Positions 17,340 through 26,194 of a DNA stretch of 64,000 nt are shown piece after piece; position 1 is the stretch's first letter, and every line of letters begins with the position of its first letter. The notes beneath the pieces were generated by a model. It saw only the letters and a list, made by a program, of their open reading frames with translations. It did no database searches and was not told the origin of the DNA. Source of the stretch: Lachnospiraceae bacterium (lineage in GTDB: Bacteria > Bacillota > Clostridia > Lachnospirales > Lachnospiraceae); the NCBI GenBank assembly GCA_017438305.1, contig JAFRVX010000165.1, positions 16,427-80,426 of the forward strand, written 5' to 3'. A program made the translations under genes and the position numbers.

Positions 17340-17353
17340 AAACGAAACCGTTT
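17340..17353. promoter_or_regulatory. inverted repeat, possible LacI-type operator before the GH31 gene
   Basis: AAACG-AAAC-CGTTT lies 25 bp before the GH31 start. LacI-family operators often have such A/T-flanked CG arms. The remaining gap (17354-17630) is AT-rich near the gene and then featureless, with no ORF that I can support. Confidence 0.3.
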
Positions 17354-17630
17354 TTATTGATAACTGTTCATCGTCATAAACAAATTATGGTCAAAAGAAA
17401 ACGCTGCCTTATGCCAAATGCAGTATACTGTCACTTTAGCACAAAGCAGCTTTATTTTCTACCATTATTTTAGGTTTATTTAACAATCCCAGCCGCAGGG
17501 AAGCGCACTGTTCCTTTCCCGGCCGGTATTCATTTTCCGGGACCCGGGATCCGGTAAAGGGACAGCGCGAAAACCTCTGTTTTCCTCGTTTCCGGCGGAT
17601 GTTCTCATCTTTCCGGCTTTATAAGTCTGT

Positions 17631-18092
17631 TTATTTATAGGTTCCGCATTCTTCACAATAAAGCTGCGAACTCTTATTGGTATGGCCGCATTTCTGACAG
17701 GTCCACCATTTCTCATTTTTCGAAACTGCAGCATGAAGATCGGACCTTCCGCCGGTTCTCGGTGCGATCGGCGGCGCTGCGGGAGTATTACCGGCCGCAT
17801 TTCCTCCGGAATTCTTCAGGCTCTGCTGCAGCTGATCGATCTTATCTTGAAGCGTCTTGATCCTGCCCTCATTCGTTTCAGCGCTTTCCGCCGCCTGCCC
17901 GATGGCATAGGTCACCAGGGTCCCGAGCCAGGAACCGAAACATCCGAGTGCCAGTGTGAGCAGTCCCCGTAAAAATGCGCCTCTCAATCCGCTAGCCCAG
18001 ATGATTATGGCACCGATAATACTGCCGATGATTCCCAGGACGCATACTGCCATTGCCAGTGCTTTTACTTTTGATCCAACATTCTCAAACAT
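17631..18092 (-). CDS. small membrane protein with C-terminal zinc ribbon
   Basis: This 153-residue protein has two membrane segments (about 11-34 and 40-66), a coiled-coil stretch (about 72-94, EGRIKTLQDKIDQLQQSL), a Pro/Ala/Gly linker, and a C-terminal zinc ribbon with two CxxC pairs (CQKC and CEEC). Such proteins are common and uncharacterised in Clostridia; the ribbon would face the cytoplasm. It sits between a GH31 gene and a 2-hydroxyacid dehydrogenase on the same strand, with no clear functional link to either. Confidence 0.75.
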   Translation of the reverse strand: MFENVGSKVKALAMAVCVLGIIGSIIGAIIIWASGLRGAFLRGLLTLALGCFGSWLGTLVTYAIGQAAESAETNEGRIKTLQDKIDQLQQSLKNSGGNAAGNTPAAPPIAPRTGGRSDLHAAVSKNEKWWTCQKCGHTNKSSQLYCEECGTYK

Positions 18093-18126
18093 TTTTCCCT
18101 CCTTCTGTTTAACCCACGATGAAGAT

Positions 18127-19083
18127 TTAATATCCGAGTTCCCGGTCCACGATGTGAATAGGTGCCTTTCCTTCCGCGATCAGGCTCAGGTTCTTTATGG
18201 CGGTATCCATTACCCGCTCATAATTCACCCCGGCCCGGAAACCGCCGGAAATATGGGGCGTCAGATAGACCCGGGGCGCAGTCCACAGGGGATGCCCCGA
18301 AGGAAGAGGTTCCGGATTCATCACATCCAGGCAGGCAGCCTTCAAATGGCCCTCTTCCATGACCTTGATCAGGTCTTCGGTAACAATGGAATTGCCCCGG
18401 CCCGTATTCAGGATGATGGCGCTCTTTTTCATAAGCCTTAAGCGCCGTTCGTCAAACAGGTTTTCCACCGCCGGCGTTCCGGGAAGGCTTAAGGCCACCA
18501 CGTTCATTTCCGGCAGCAGCTCATCCATCTCATCCGGCGTCACCAGTTTCTCCACAAAGTCGGGGACGTCATGGATCGTCCGGCGGACTCCGTAACCGAA
18601 GGCCCCCAGAGCGGTGACCCTTTTCAGGTACGCGGTGCCGATGGCTCCCATGCCCACGGACAGCACATTGGCGCCTTCCAGCCGGTCAATGTCATGCAGC
18701 AGCTCCCAGGCCTGGTTCTTCTGCCCCTCCAGATATTCCGGCATGCGCTTCATGGCCATGAGGGTAGTGGTCAGCATGTGCTCGGCGATCGCATCCCCAT
18801 AGGCCCCGTAGGCATTCATCAGGACGATGTGTTCCGGCAGCCAGCCGAAGTTGTTGGCGCCGGCGCTGAAAAGCTGGACATACTTAAGGTTCGGCATCTT
18901 CTCAAGAAGCTCCGGATTTACACCGCCCACCAGAAACTCCGCTTCTTCCAGCACCTCGTCCGGGATCAGGTCCGCCACATCCCGGATGTTCTCACAGAAG
19001 TAAATGTCATATCCCTCCAGCGCCCCGAACCGGGTGATGCTGTCCTGGGTATGATAGCCGGTAACAATGACTTTTTTGCTCAT
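18127..19083 (-). CDS. D-isomer-specific 2-hydroxyacid dehydrogenase
   Basis: This 318-residue protein has the NAD-binding segment LSVGMGAIGTAYLKRV, NTGRGNSIV after the Rossmann domain, and PHISGGF carrying the catalytic His. These are hallmarks of the family (glyoxylate/hydroxypyruvate reductase and D-lactate dehydrogenase relatives). It interconverts a 2-oxoacid and a D-2-hydroxyacid with NAD(P)H; the substrate is not readable. The start at 19083 is preferred over 19107 because the AAAGGAGA site lies between them. Confidence 0.85.
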   Translation of the reverse strand: MSKKVIVTGYHTQDSITRFGALEGYDIYFCENIRDVADLIPDEVLEEAEFLVGGVNPELLEKMPNLKYVQLFSAGANNFGWLPEHIVLMNAYGAYGDAIAEHMLTTTLMAMKRMPEYLEGQKNQAWELLHDIDRLEGANVLSVGMGAIGTAYLKRVTALGAFGYGVRRTIHDVPDFVEKLVTPDEMDELLPEMNVVALSLPGTPAVENLFDERRLRLMKKSAIILNTGRGNSIVTEDLIKVMEEGHLKAACLDVMNPEPLPSGHPLWTAPRVYLTPHISGGFRAGVNYERVMDTAIKNLSLIAEGKAPIHIVDRELGY

Positions 19084-19205
19084 AATGGTCTGTCGGTCTC
19101 CTTTCATTTCTTAAAACATTTCCCGTCAGGAGGCCCTGCGCCGGTCACGACAGTCTGCCTGCCATGATCTTTCCTCCGCTGCGATGTGCCTGTTGCGGTA
19201 TAAGA

Positions 19206-20759
19206 TCAATGAACACACTCAATGGTGATTTCTTCAAGAGGGATTTGTGTCTCATGATTGAGTATGCAGTAACCCTCAAAGGTTAACGAAGTCAGGCCGG
19301 TGAAATCCGTGATATGATCCAGTGCTGCCAGGGACAGGGTGATATTCTGTTTATCTTCGGGCGAAACTTCCCCCGCTCTGGCCTCAAAATCAATGTTTGA
19401 AAAATCATCCGTATTGGCAATGATCTCTTCCAGGGGTTCCGTGGAAACCCCGTTGATGGCTTTCAGATCGATTTCGAGAAAAGCATTGTCCGGCAGTTCC
19501 TCCACCCGGAATAGCAGCACAACACCCGGTCCGTTTGCCGAATACAGACTTCTTTCGCAGGCCACTTTGATCCCTTCCTTGTCAAAGAGGGTCGTCTCCG
19601 GCATCTTAAGTTCCGTATCGATTCCCCTCCGGGTAAAGGGATCCTGCTGCAGTTTCGCCATTTCTTCCCGGCCGGGGAACAAAGCAGCATCCGCAGATGC
19701 CGTCATGGCACTGACATTGATCGTCAGCTCATAGTACTTTGAACGGCGGCGAAGCTGTACCCTATACTGATCCGCATTGGCATGTTCGGGTGCCTTGTTT
19801 TTTTCAAGCGTATCATACTTTTCCGTGATCAGATTCAGGGCGCCTTCACGGACATCATCGGTTAAAAAGTACTCGACAAAGGCATTAAGGAAGGCTTTTC
19901 CTTCCGCAGCGTCTTCTCCGTAATAGAAGGCTGACACATTATTCAGATGCCCCTCTCTGTCCAGAGCACCTTCCCAGCTGAAGCCGGGGTTTTCGGATTT
20001 CGTTAATACGGTTACGCTTCTGCTGATTTTCCCGGTTTCTCCTCCATTGTGCTTCATATAGGCTTCGGCATCCTCCACGGTATAGGGAAGCGCCTCATAT
20101 TCTTTATACTTCCTGACCAGCGAAAAATGGTAGTTTTTGCCGGGATTGGCAACGGAAAGATTATAGCCTTCCGCGCTGAAAGCTCCGGGATCATCCAGTG
20201 AAATGATCTGCCCGATGGCTTCCTCCGCCCCATCAAAGCTGAGCCCTGTCTTATCACAGATCTCCCGATAGGCATCTGCCAGGATCAGAGGTATTTTATC
20301 ATCCCCCGCGTTGTTCTGCGCTCTTACGTTGAGCGAAACAAAATGCTCTTCATCGGGCATCAGCGTTCCCGAAAAAGTGACTGTTTCGCTGGACATGCTC
20401 CATACCGCATCACCATATTCAAACCCTTCGGAAGGTTCATAGTTCTGCATGAAGGATTTCATCTCATCTTCCGTCCGGTAGATGAACTTGTCGGCGGAAA
20501 CAGCCGCCTGATCATTATCCGTGGTTCCGGCATCTGAAGATGCATCGGCTTCTGAACCGGCCTCTGAAGATGTGCCGGCTTCTGATCCGTCATTTTCAGG
20601 CGTCTCTTTTTCCGACTCATTATTCATCTGGTCAGCCCCGGTGCTTTCCAGCGTCTTCTCTTCCCCGGATGCCGATCCTGTTGCCTTCTGATCGGATCCG
20701 CATCCAACAAGTGACAATACCAGTATGACCGCCATTACGGCAGCAAACCATTTTTTCAT
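19206..20759 (-). CDS. putative lipoprotein, unknown function
   Basis: This 517-residue protein has a type II signal peptide whose lipobox ends LSLVGC, so C20 would be lipidated. A low-complexity Ser/Glu/Asp/Ala-rich linker (about 25-88, with EAGSEA repeats) is followed by a soluble domain of about 420 residues without a family that I recognise. It would sit on the outer face of the membrane, with the linker crossing the wall. It has its own promoter (TTGATT-16-TATAAT) and a ribosome site CAGGAGG. The gene seems monocistronic. Confidence 0.8.
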   Translation of the reverse strand: MKKWFAAVMAVILVLSLVGCGSDQKATGSASGEEKTLESTGADQMNNESEKETPENDGSEAGTSSEAGSEADASSDAGTTDNDQAAVSADKFIYRTEDEMKSFMQNYEPSEGFEYGDAVWSMSSETVTFSGTLMPDEEHFVSLNVRAQNNAGDDKIPLILADAYREICDKTGLSFDGAEEAIGQIISLDDPGAFSAEGYNLSVANPGKNYHFSLVRKYKEYEALPYTVEDAEAYMKHNGGETGKISRSVTVLTKSENPGFSWEGALDREGHLNNVSAFYYGEDAAEGKAFLNAFVEYFLTDDVREGALNLITEKYDTLEKNKAPEHANADQYRVQLRRRSKYYELTINVSAMTASADAALFPGREEMAKLQQDPFTRRGIDTELKMPETTLFDKEGIKVACERSLYSANGPGVVLLFRVEELPDNAFLEIDLKAINGVSTEPLEEIIANTDDFSNIDFEARAGEVSPEDKQNITLSLAALDHITDFTGLTSLTFEGYCILNHETQIPLEEITIECVH

Positions 20760-20805
20760 TTCTTCTACCAGTCCTCCTGTAAGTGGTTTTTACTCTACTA
20801 TACAC

Positions 20806-20833
20806 ATTATAGACGCTGCAGGCCGGAAATCAA
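20806..20833 (-). promoter_or_regulatory. promoter of the lipoprotein gene
   Basis: On the minus strand TTGATT (20828-20833) and TATAAT (20806-20811) are separated by 16 bp, about 45 bp before the start codon. Confidence 0.65.
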
Positions 20834-21026
20834 GATTTTTTTAGGGACAGAGATCACTGCATTTATTGGTGGATTGAAACTGCTCCGTCCTGTAAAAACC
20901 CTTGTCAGATACGAATACAGATGTGGGGCTGCGGTGCCGGAAGAGGCCGCCGCATTGGGGCTGCAGTTTTCCTTTGCTTAATCTTTTTCAGGTCGATTGA
21001 CCATTAATAAATGCTCCGTTCTTTAT

Positions 21027-21250
21027 TTCATTCCATCCTCTTGAAGGAATTGACACTGCATTCACGCGAAAAAAATTTAAAAAGTTCCCAGATGAAACCA
21101 TGTATGGTACCTATAAGGAATTGAAACCCATATTCTTCCTCCGTATACGTCCCATGTACCGTACCTATAAGGAATTGAAACAAGCGATATGTGTATCCGT
21201 GGACCGTTTCGAACAGAACCTTATGTACCGTGCCCATTAGAATTCGAAAC
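21027..21250 (+). CRISPR. orphan decayed CRISPR array, four repeats
   Basis: Thirty-base repeats end in ATTGAAAC: 21098-21127 and 21152-21181 are near identical (CCATGTA..GTACCTATAAGG core), while 21027-21056 and 21221-21250 are degenerate. Spacers are 41, 24 and 39 bp. The repeat resembles the type I-B repeat of Clostridium thermocellum. The ATTGAAAC end gives plus-strand orientation. No cas gene is in the window, so the array is isolated. Minus-strand translation gives a false repeated protein. Confidence 0.7.
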
Positions 21251-21320
21251 CTGTTCCCCCACTTTAGGGCGATCACATTGACCAGAACCAAGCTTCTTCC
21301 CTGCAAGGAATCGCATTTAA

Positions 21321-21358
21321 CCCCCATGCCTTACCGCCTGGGGGCTTATTTATTTTAT
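21321..21358 (+). terminator. terminator after the CRISPR remnant
   Basis: A CCCCCA...TGGGGG stem (21321-21326 and 21339-21344) with a 12-nt loop is followed by a T-rich tract. The stretch 21359-21600 holds only short repeats (ATCCTTCTGAAA twice) and no gene. Confidence 0.6.
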
Positions 21359-21601
21359 TATCCCTCTGTTCCGTAAAACTCCGGCCCCTGGTCCCCTCTT
21401 TCTGATTACCTCTGTCTGAATTACCGGAAGTTTGCTAAGATCCTTCTGAAAGCCTGCTGTAATCCTTCTGAAATCTACCTAAAGTCCATACTTTCCCTCC
21501 CTGCCATTCCTGCAGCTTCTATCATCTAAGGTGATCTTTTTCCTGCCCGGCTATATCTGTACTGTTGAAAATGACCGGCATATCTGTTATGTTGAAATAT
21601 A

Positions 21602-21630
21602 TTGACAAATAGAGATTTATTGTCTATTGT
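21602..21630 (+). promoter_or_regulatory. promoter with operator in the spacer
   Basis: TTGACA (21602-21607), 17 bp, then TATTGT (21625-21630). The spacer carries an inverted repeat, AATAGA (21608-21613) and TCTATT (21623-21628), placed where a repressor would block the polymerase. It would serve the oxidoreductase gene at 21807. Confidence 0.6.
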
Positions 21631-21651
21631 GATATCAGTACCGTCATAGAC

Positions 21652-21783
21652 ATGGAGAGAAGTATGAAGCGTTTGACGGCAGCAGAGCTGCCTGCAGAGT
21701 CTTTCAGGCAGATTGCGTTTAGCAAAGATATCTTCTGCTGCATTCGATGGGGTATGTGTGAGTTTTTTACGCGATATGTATGA
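21652..21783 (+). CDS. short leader ORF, hypothetical
   Basis: A 43-codon ORF begins 22 bp after the -10 box and ends 23 bp before the oxidoreductase start. No family is recognised. It could be a leader peptide, a gene remnant or chance. It lacks a strong ribosome site. Confidence 0.25.
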   Translation: MERSMKRLTAAELPAESFRQIAFSKDIFCCIRWGMCEFFTRYV

Positions 21784-21806
21784 GATCAACAAAAGGAGGA
21801 CAAACT

Positions 21807-23156
21807 ATGTATGACGTAATCTTTATCGGCAGCGGCCATGCCTGCTGGCACGGCGCGGTAACGCTTTCAATGGCAGGGAAAAAAGTCGCGATCCTCGACA
21901 ATGATGTTGCAGGCGGGACCTGCACCAACTATGGCTGCGACGCCAAGATCCTGCTCGACGGCCCCTTTGAATTCGTCGAAGGGCTGCAGCGTTATGCGGA
22001 TGTATGTGTCGATGGCAGCAGCACAATCGACTGGAAGAAGCTGATGGCCTATAAGAAGGCTCATTTTGCTCCGTTCCCTGCCCTGCTGGGATCCATGATC
22101 GAAAGTACCGGGATCACTTTTATCCATGAGCGCGGCAGGCTGATCGATGCGCATACGGTCCAGGCAGGCAGCCAGACGCTCGAGGCCGAGTATATCGTCC
22201 TGGGCGTGGGACAGCGGAGCGCCCGTCTGGATATTCCCGGGAAGGAATACCTGCATGACAGCCGCGAATTCCTGGACATCGAAGAAATGCCGGAGCATCT
22301 CATCTGCATCGGCGCAGGCATTATCTCAATGGAATTTGCTTCCATGGCGCTTACCCTCGGCAAGAAAGTCACCTTCTTTGAATTTATGCCGAAGGCCCTC
22401 GCTGCCTATCCTGAGAAGTACGTCGAAAACCTTGTGGCCAAGATGAGCGCTCAGGGCGCGGACTTCCATTTCAATGAAGCCGTCTGTGCCGTTGAAAAGA
22501 CGGAAACCGGTTATAAGGTGATGACAAAGAACGGACTGTGCGTGGAGGGCGATTATGTGCTCGACGCTACCGGCCGCGTGACCAATATCGAAGATCTGGG
22601 ACTCGAGGAACTCGGCATCGAAGCAAGCCGCAGGGGAATCGTTGTGGACGACCACCTGCGCACCAGTGTGAAGAACATCTACGTCAGCGGCGACGCGATC
22701 GACAAAACGATCCCCAAGCTGACGCCGACTGCGGAGTTCGAATCAAATTACATCGCCGCCCAGATCCTCGGGCTCAGCGATGCGCCGATCTGCTATCCCG
22801 CAGTGCCGAATCTGGTCTTTACGCTGCCGCGCATCGCCCAGGTCGGCGTGACGATCGACGAAGCGAAGGCGGCGCCTGATAGGTACCGGATCGTTGAGAT
22901 CCCTTACGGCGCGCAGAACGAATGGGTCAATAACCGCGAACTGGATATCGAAATGACTTACATTATCGACAACGACGGCTGTCTTGCCGGCGCGGCGCTT
23001 TACGGCAGTGAGGCGGGCACCTGGATCGACTTCCTGACGCTCATCATCAATAAGAAGATGACCGCATTAGAGCTTCGCTCCATGATCTTTGCTTTCCCGA
23101 CCCAGACCTATATGATCATCAGCACACTGATCCCGATCATGCAGCCCGTCAGGTAA
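21807..23156 (+). CDS. FAD-dependent pyridine nucleotide-disulfide oxidoreductase, divergent
   Basis: This 449-residue flavoprotein has the dihydrolipoamide dehydrogenase/mercuric reductase fold: N-terminal FAD motif IGSGHACWHGA (normally GGGPAG), redox disulfide C39-x4-C44 in GGTCTNYGCDAK, NAD-binding IGAGIISMEFAS near 170, and a second FAD segment VSGDAID. The C-terminal dimer domain, which in dihydrolipoamide dehydrogenase supplies a catalytic His-Glu pair (HPTxxE), reads FPTQTYMI, so that pair is absent. A lipoamide substrate is therefore unlikely; reduction of a small disulfide, a quinone or another electron acceptor is possible. Its ribosome site is AAAGGAGG. It is not clustered with 2-oxoacid dehydrogenase genes. 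Confidence 0.85.
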   Translation: MYDVIFIGSGHACWHGAVTLSMAGKKVAILDNDVAGGTCTNYGCDAKILLDGPFEFVEGLQRYADVCVDGSSTIDWKKLMAYKKAHFAPFPALLGSMIESTGITFIHERGRLIDAHTVQAGSQTLEAEYIVLGVGQRSARLDIPGKEYLHDSREFLDIEEMPEHLICIGAGIISMEFASMALTLGKKVTFFEFMPKALAAYPEKYVENLVAKMSAQGADFHFNEAVCAVEKTETGYKVMTKNGLCVEGDYVLDATGRVTNIEDLGLEELGIEASRRGIVVDDHLRTSVKNIYVSGDAIDKTIPKLTPTAEFESNYIAAQILGLSDAPICYPAVPNLVFTLPRIAQVGVTIDEAKAAPDRYRIVEIPYGAQNEWVNNRELDIEMTYIIDNDGCLAGAALYGSEAGTWIDFLTLIINKKMTALELRSMIFAFPTQTYMIISTLIPIMQPVR

Positions 23157-23295
23157 CGGCACGGAAGAGCTGATTTTTATAAACGGCTTTTCATATACAT
23201 CAGTACCGAATAGCTGCCAACGAATATCCACGAGCGAATATCCATTAACGAATATCCGACGCCGAAAATCAATCAACGACTATTCAACAACAAAA

Positions 23296-23328
23296 GAGGA
23301 CCGGGACGCTATGTTCCCGATCCTTTTT
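23296..23328 (+). terminator. intrinsic terminator after the oxidoreductase gene
   Basis: AGGACCGGGAC pairs with GTTCCCGATCCT (one mismatch) around a short loop, followed by TTTTT. Upstream, 23200-23290 contains AACGAATATCC-type short repeats. Confidence 0.75.
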
Positions 23329-23586
23329 CTGGTTTTCCGGCAGGGGTATTTTTCTGGTTTTTTGGCAGGGGTATTTTCCTGCTTTATTATTTTGTCAAAT
23401 TTTCCGAATCATTTTCTTCGGACTCTCAATGTTATATACCACATCAAGTGCATATTATCGGTGCAGCTTCTAAAAAAAGATATGCTCCCTTCCGGGCGGA
23501 TAAGCAAAAAAAAAAAACGGAATCCGGCAGCCTGCAGTATTGCTGTACCTGAATAAAAAACGCTCCGGTTCAAAAACTGCAATTTC

Positions 23587-23614
23587 TTGACAAAAGGGGG
23601 CGCGCTTTTATATT
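23587..23614 (+). promoter_or_regulatory. promoter of the YugP-like gene
   Basis: TTGACA (23587-23592), 16 bp, TATATT (23609-23614), about 80 bp before the gene. No ORF is supported in 23329-23586, which contains TTTTTCTGGTTTT direct repeats. Confidence 0.65.
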
Positions 23615-23693
23615 TGTACATGAAAATATGGAGTGAAGCGCAACCGATTCGTTCCGCTTCGCGGCATATAACAGACAGAAAGGAATCTGATTT

Positions 23694-24488
23694 ATGGAAA
23701 AACTGATGAAACTCGTGACAGATACTTTAGGCGTAGAAGGACCGCTTGCTGCTGCGTACATCGTTGTAATGGTCCTGGTCCTGATCATGGCGGTCGTTGC
23801 AGGCGTGATGAAGATCGTCATCATGATCCGCTATGCCAGGGCAGACAGGATGCACATCTCTTCGAACCTCACCGGCGTCGAAGCAGCACGGTATATCCTC
23901 AATAAAGCGGGATATACGGATGTCAAGGTCAAAAAATCCGGCTTCCTGCGGGAGCTATTTTTCGGAAACTATTACAATATTCTGACCAAAACGATCTATT
24001 TGCGCAGCGTGTTGTTTCAGATCGATGACCGCCGTTCTGTGACGGCTACGGCGATGGCCGTACAGAAAGCCGCGATCGCCATGTATTGCGAGGATGGCGA
24101 CAGGCAGACGCGGACGCGCAACAGCCTGTCCCTGCTCGGTATTTTCGGACCGTTCCTGTTCATCCCGCTGCTTCTGATCGGCTTTGTGCTGGATGTCTTC
24201 GTCCTCAAGACGAACGGCACCATGTCGCTGCTGTTCCTGGCGGCAGGCGCAATCTTCCTCATCGCGGGCTTTTTGGTGACTCTTTTAAATATCCCGGTCG
24301 AGAAGAAGGCAAACGCGCGTGCACTTGACCTGATGCGGAAATATGAACTCGCCACCGGGGAAGAGCTTCCCGTAATGAAAAATGTATATGATACCTATAT
24401 CATCTCATATATATGCGATTTCATTCTGACGGTGCTTCGTATCGTCCAGTTTATTCTGGAGATCGTGATCGATATCAAAAAAGACTGA
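23694..24488 (+). CDS. YugP-family membrane protein lacking the zinc motif
   Basis: This 264-residue membrane protein has a segment near the N-terminus (about 17-45), two in the middle (about 145-195) and one near the C-terminus. The soluble part matches the YugP neutral zinc peptidase family: SSNLTGVEAARYILNKAGYTDVKV equals the SGLTGxExARxIL segment, and VEKKANARALDLM equals the later VExDASxRAL segment. Where YugP has HEAGH, this protein reads VQKAA, so both metal-binding His and the catalytic Glu are missing. It is probably a non-catalytic family member. It has its own promoter and a terminator downstream. Confidence 0.65.
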   Translation: MEKLMKLVTDTLGVEGPLAAAYIVVMVLVLIMAVVAGVMKIVIMIRYARADRMHISSNLTGVEAARYILNKAGYTDVKVKKSGFLRELFFGNYYNILTKTIYLRSVLFQIDDRRSVTATAMAVQKAAIAMYCEDGDRQTRTRNSLSLLGIFGPFLFIPLLLIGFVLDVFVLKTNGTMSLLFLAAGAIFLIAGFLVTLLNIPVEKKANARALDLMRKYELATGEELPVMKNVYDTYIISYICDFILTVLRIVQFILEIVIDIKKD

Positions 24489-24582
24489 ACTGCCACTATG
24501 GGCGTTCAAACTTAAACCAGAAGTCAGAAAGCAGAAAGTTTTTTGCTCTGTCTACTGCACCTGCAATGCATTTTTGCCTGTA

Positions 24583-24614
24583 AAGAACCCCCATGCTTCC
24601 GCACGGGGGTTCTT
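24583..24614 (+). terminator. intrinsic terminator after the YugP-like gene
   Basis: A perfect 10-bp stem (AAGAACCCCC, 24583-24592, with 24605-24614) and a 12-nt loop lie about 95 bp past the stop codon. Confidence 0.75.
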
Positions 24615-24798
24615 GTCATTATATTCATTTCTTTATTCCGCAAAGGATCTGATCCTCTGTGCTGCGCTGCGGTTCTCTGATCCTATCGATCCTCTCGTTC
24701 TGAACTATCGAAAATCTGAAGCTTCTTCCGGCAAGTCCGAACTTCCTCCTCCCGGCTATCCGCACAAACGGCCGTTTCCTTTCACCTTTCACCGTTCA

Positions 24799-24888
24799 CC
24801 GGGCATTACCGGAGTATTACCGGGCATTACCGAAGCATTACCGTGTATTACCGTGTATTCCCATGTATTACCGTGTATTACCGTGCAT
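24799..24888. repeat. 10-bp tandem repeat over the GH1 stop codon
   Basis: About eight copies of TTACCGTGTA, with occasional 11-bp units, run from 24799 into the last codons of the GH1 gene, whose stop is at 24878-24880. Each unit contains a minus-strand TAA. The rest of 24615-24798 shows nothing recognisable. Confidence 0.8.
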
Positions 24889-26170
24889 AGCTGCCCAGCA
24901 CATACAGACTTTCCTTCGGGGTCCTTTTCTGGGTCGTGCGGTCCACACTGACCAGGCCGAAGGTCATACTGAAGCCCTTCTGCCATTCGAAATTGTCCAG
25001 GAGGCTCCAGTGGCAGTAGCCCTTGACCGGGAGCCCGTCTTTCAGGCAGTTCTCAACGCCTGCCAGGGCCCGGCGGATGAATTCCACGCGCCGGCTGTCG
25101 TCGGTTACCGCCGCGCCGTTCTCCGTTACGATCAGGTCGCCTTTGAAGTCCTCGTGAACCCTGCGGATCACGTGCTCCAGGGCTTCCGGATAGAACTCGT
25201 ATTCCATCTGGGTGAGCTCTGCGCCTTCCGGGCTCGGCAGCTGGCCCTGGGGGCCGTACTGGGTGCGGGTGTAATTCTGGACGCCCAGGAAATCATCGTC
25301 CTGAATGTAGGGCAGATAGTGTCTGAACTCTTCGTCCCACGCGGCTTCGGCAAAGGCTTCGCCGCCCGGAAGCGCCTGAATGTCATGCAGGGAAAGGGTG
25401 ATCCCCACCCGGATATCCGGGCAGATCTCCCTGATGGCTTCCCTGGCGGCCTGATGGGCGCGGAAGATCAGTGCGTCGCCTTCCGGCGTGCGGGAGCTGA
25501 CGAAGACCTGGGGCTCGGGAGTGCCGAAAAAGGCCGCGTTCTCTTCCGCCGCATACTTCAGGTTCTCCATCATCTTTTCGAAATTCATGCCCACCTGGAC
25601 GGTTCCTTCGGCGCTCTTCGCTTCCGATGCGTGCTTCGCGGCCTGCTCGGCCATCATCCTGTAGCGCTTTGCGATGGCCGCGAGCTGAAGCCCCATGTTC
25701 GCTTCGTTGATGGTGCAGATATAGCGGAGCTCACTGCCGAGCTGTTCCGTCACATAGGCTGCGTACCGGCGGAAGTAATCGATGGTGGTCTCTGCTTCCC
25801 AGCCGCCTTTTCTGATGAGCCAGACGGGGCTTGTGAAGTGCAGCAGCGTCACGATGGGTTCGACGCCGCAGGCTCTGCAGCACCGGATCATATCACGGTA
25901 GTGCTCGATCTCTTTTTCGTCAAACCGGCCCTCTTCCGGTTCGATACGGGCCCATTCAACAGAAAACCGGTAGGTATTCAGACCCGCGTCCGCCAGCAGG
26001 CGGATGTCTTCTTCATAGCGGTTGTAATGGTCGCAGGCGTCCCCGCTTCTTTCCGTAAAGCTGGAGTGGGGCATCTGCTCCTGGGCCCAGTAATCGCTGT
26101 GAATATTATTGCCTTCGACCTGATGGGCGGCGGTGGCCGCGCCGATCATAAATCCTTTGGGAAATGCCAT
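24878..26170 (-). CDS. GH1 beta-glucosidase-type glycosidase
   Basis: This 430-residue GH1 enzyme starts AFPKGFMIGAATAAHQVEG. The acid/base is E156 in TINEAN (family motif TxNEP) and the nucleophile lies in IVTENGAAV (family ITENG). It removes beta-linked glucose, galactose or a related sugar from glycosides. No signal peptide is present, so it acts in the cytoplasm. I chose ATG 26170 because GAGGAGG lies 6 nt before it; the upstream ATG at 26185 overlaps that site. It is the last gene of the glycoside operon, 24 bp after GH78. Confidence 0.9.
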   Translation of the reverse strand: MAFPKGFMIGAATAAHQVEGNNIHSDYWAQEQMPHSSFTERSGDACDHYNRYEEDIRLLADAGLNTYRFSVEWARIEPEEGRFDEKEIEHYRDMIRCCRACGVEPIVTLLHFTSPVWLIRKGGWEAETTIDYFRRYAAYVTEQLGSELRYICTINEANMGLQLAAIAKRYRMMAEQAAKHASEAKSAEGTVQVGMNFEKMMENLKYAAEENAAFFGTPEPQVFVSSRTPEGDALIFRAHQAAREAIREICPDIRVGITLSLHDIQALPGGEAFAEAAWDEEFRHYLPYIQDDDFLGVQNYTRTQYGPQGQLPSPEGAELTQMEYEFYPEALEHVIRRVHEDFKGDLIVTENGAAVTDDSRRVEFIRRALAGVENCLKDGLPVKGYCHWSLLDNFEWQKGFSMTFGLVSVDRTTQKRTPKESLYVLGSYAR

Positions 26171-26194
26171 GTTAAACCTCCTCATACAGTATAT

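Noticed and set aside
13451-19107. A sulfoquinovose degradation gene cluster
   Set aside because: Apart from the GH31 enzyme and GPH symporter no isomerase, kinase, aldolase or sulfo-sugar dehydrogenase of that pathway is seen, and the sulfonate-binding Arg is missing.
20851-20880. A GGATTGAAAC end that could be a further CRISPR repeat
   Set aside because: Only the last ten bases match, and the distance to the array (about 150 bp) does not fit a repeat-spacer period.
21028-21327. Minus-strand ORF with repeated FQFLIGTVHG units, resembling a repeat protein
   Set aside because: The repeats are the translated CRISPR repeats; there is no ribosome site or homology.
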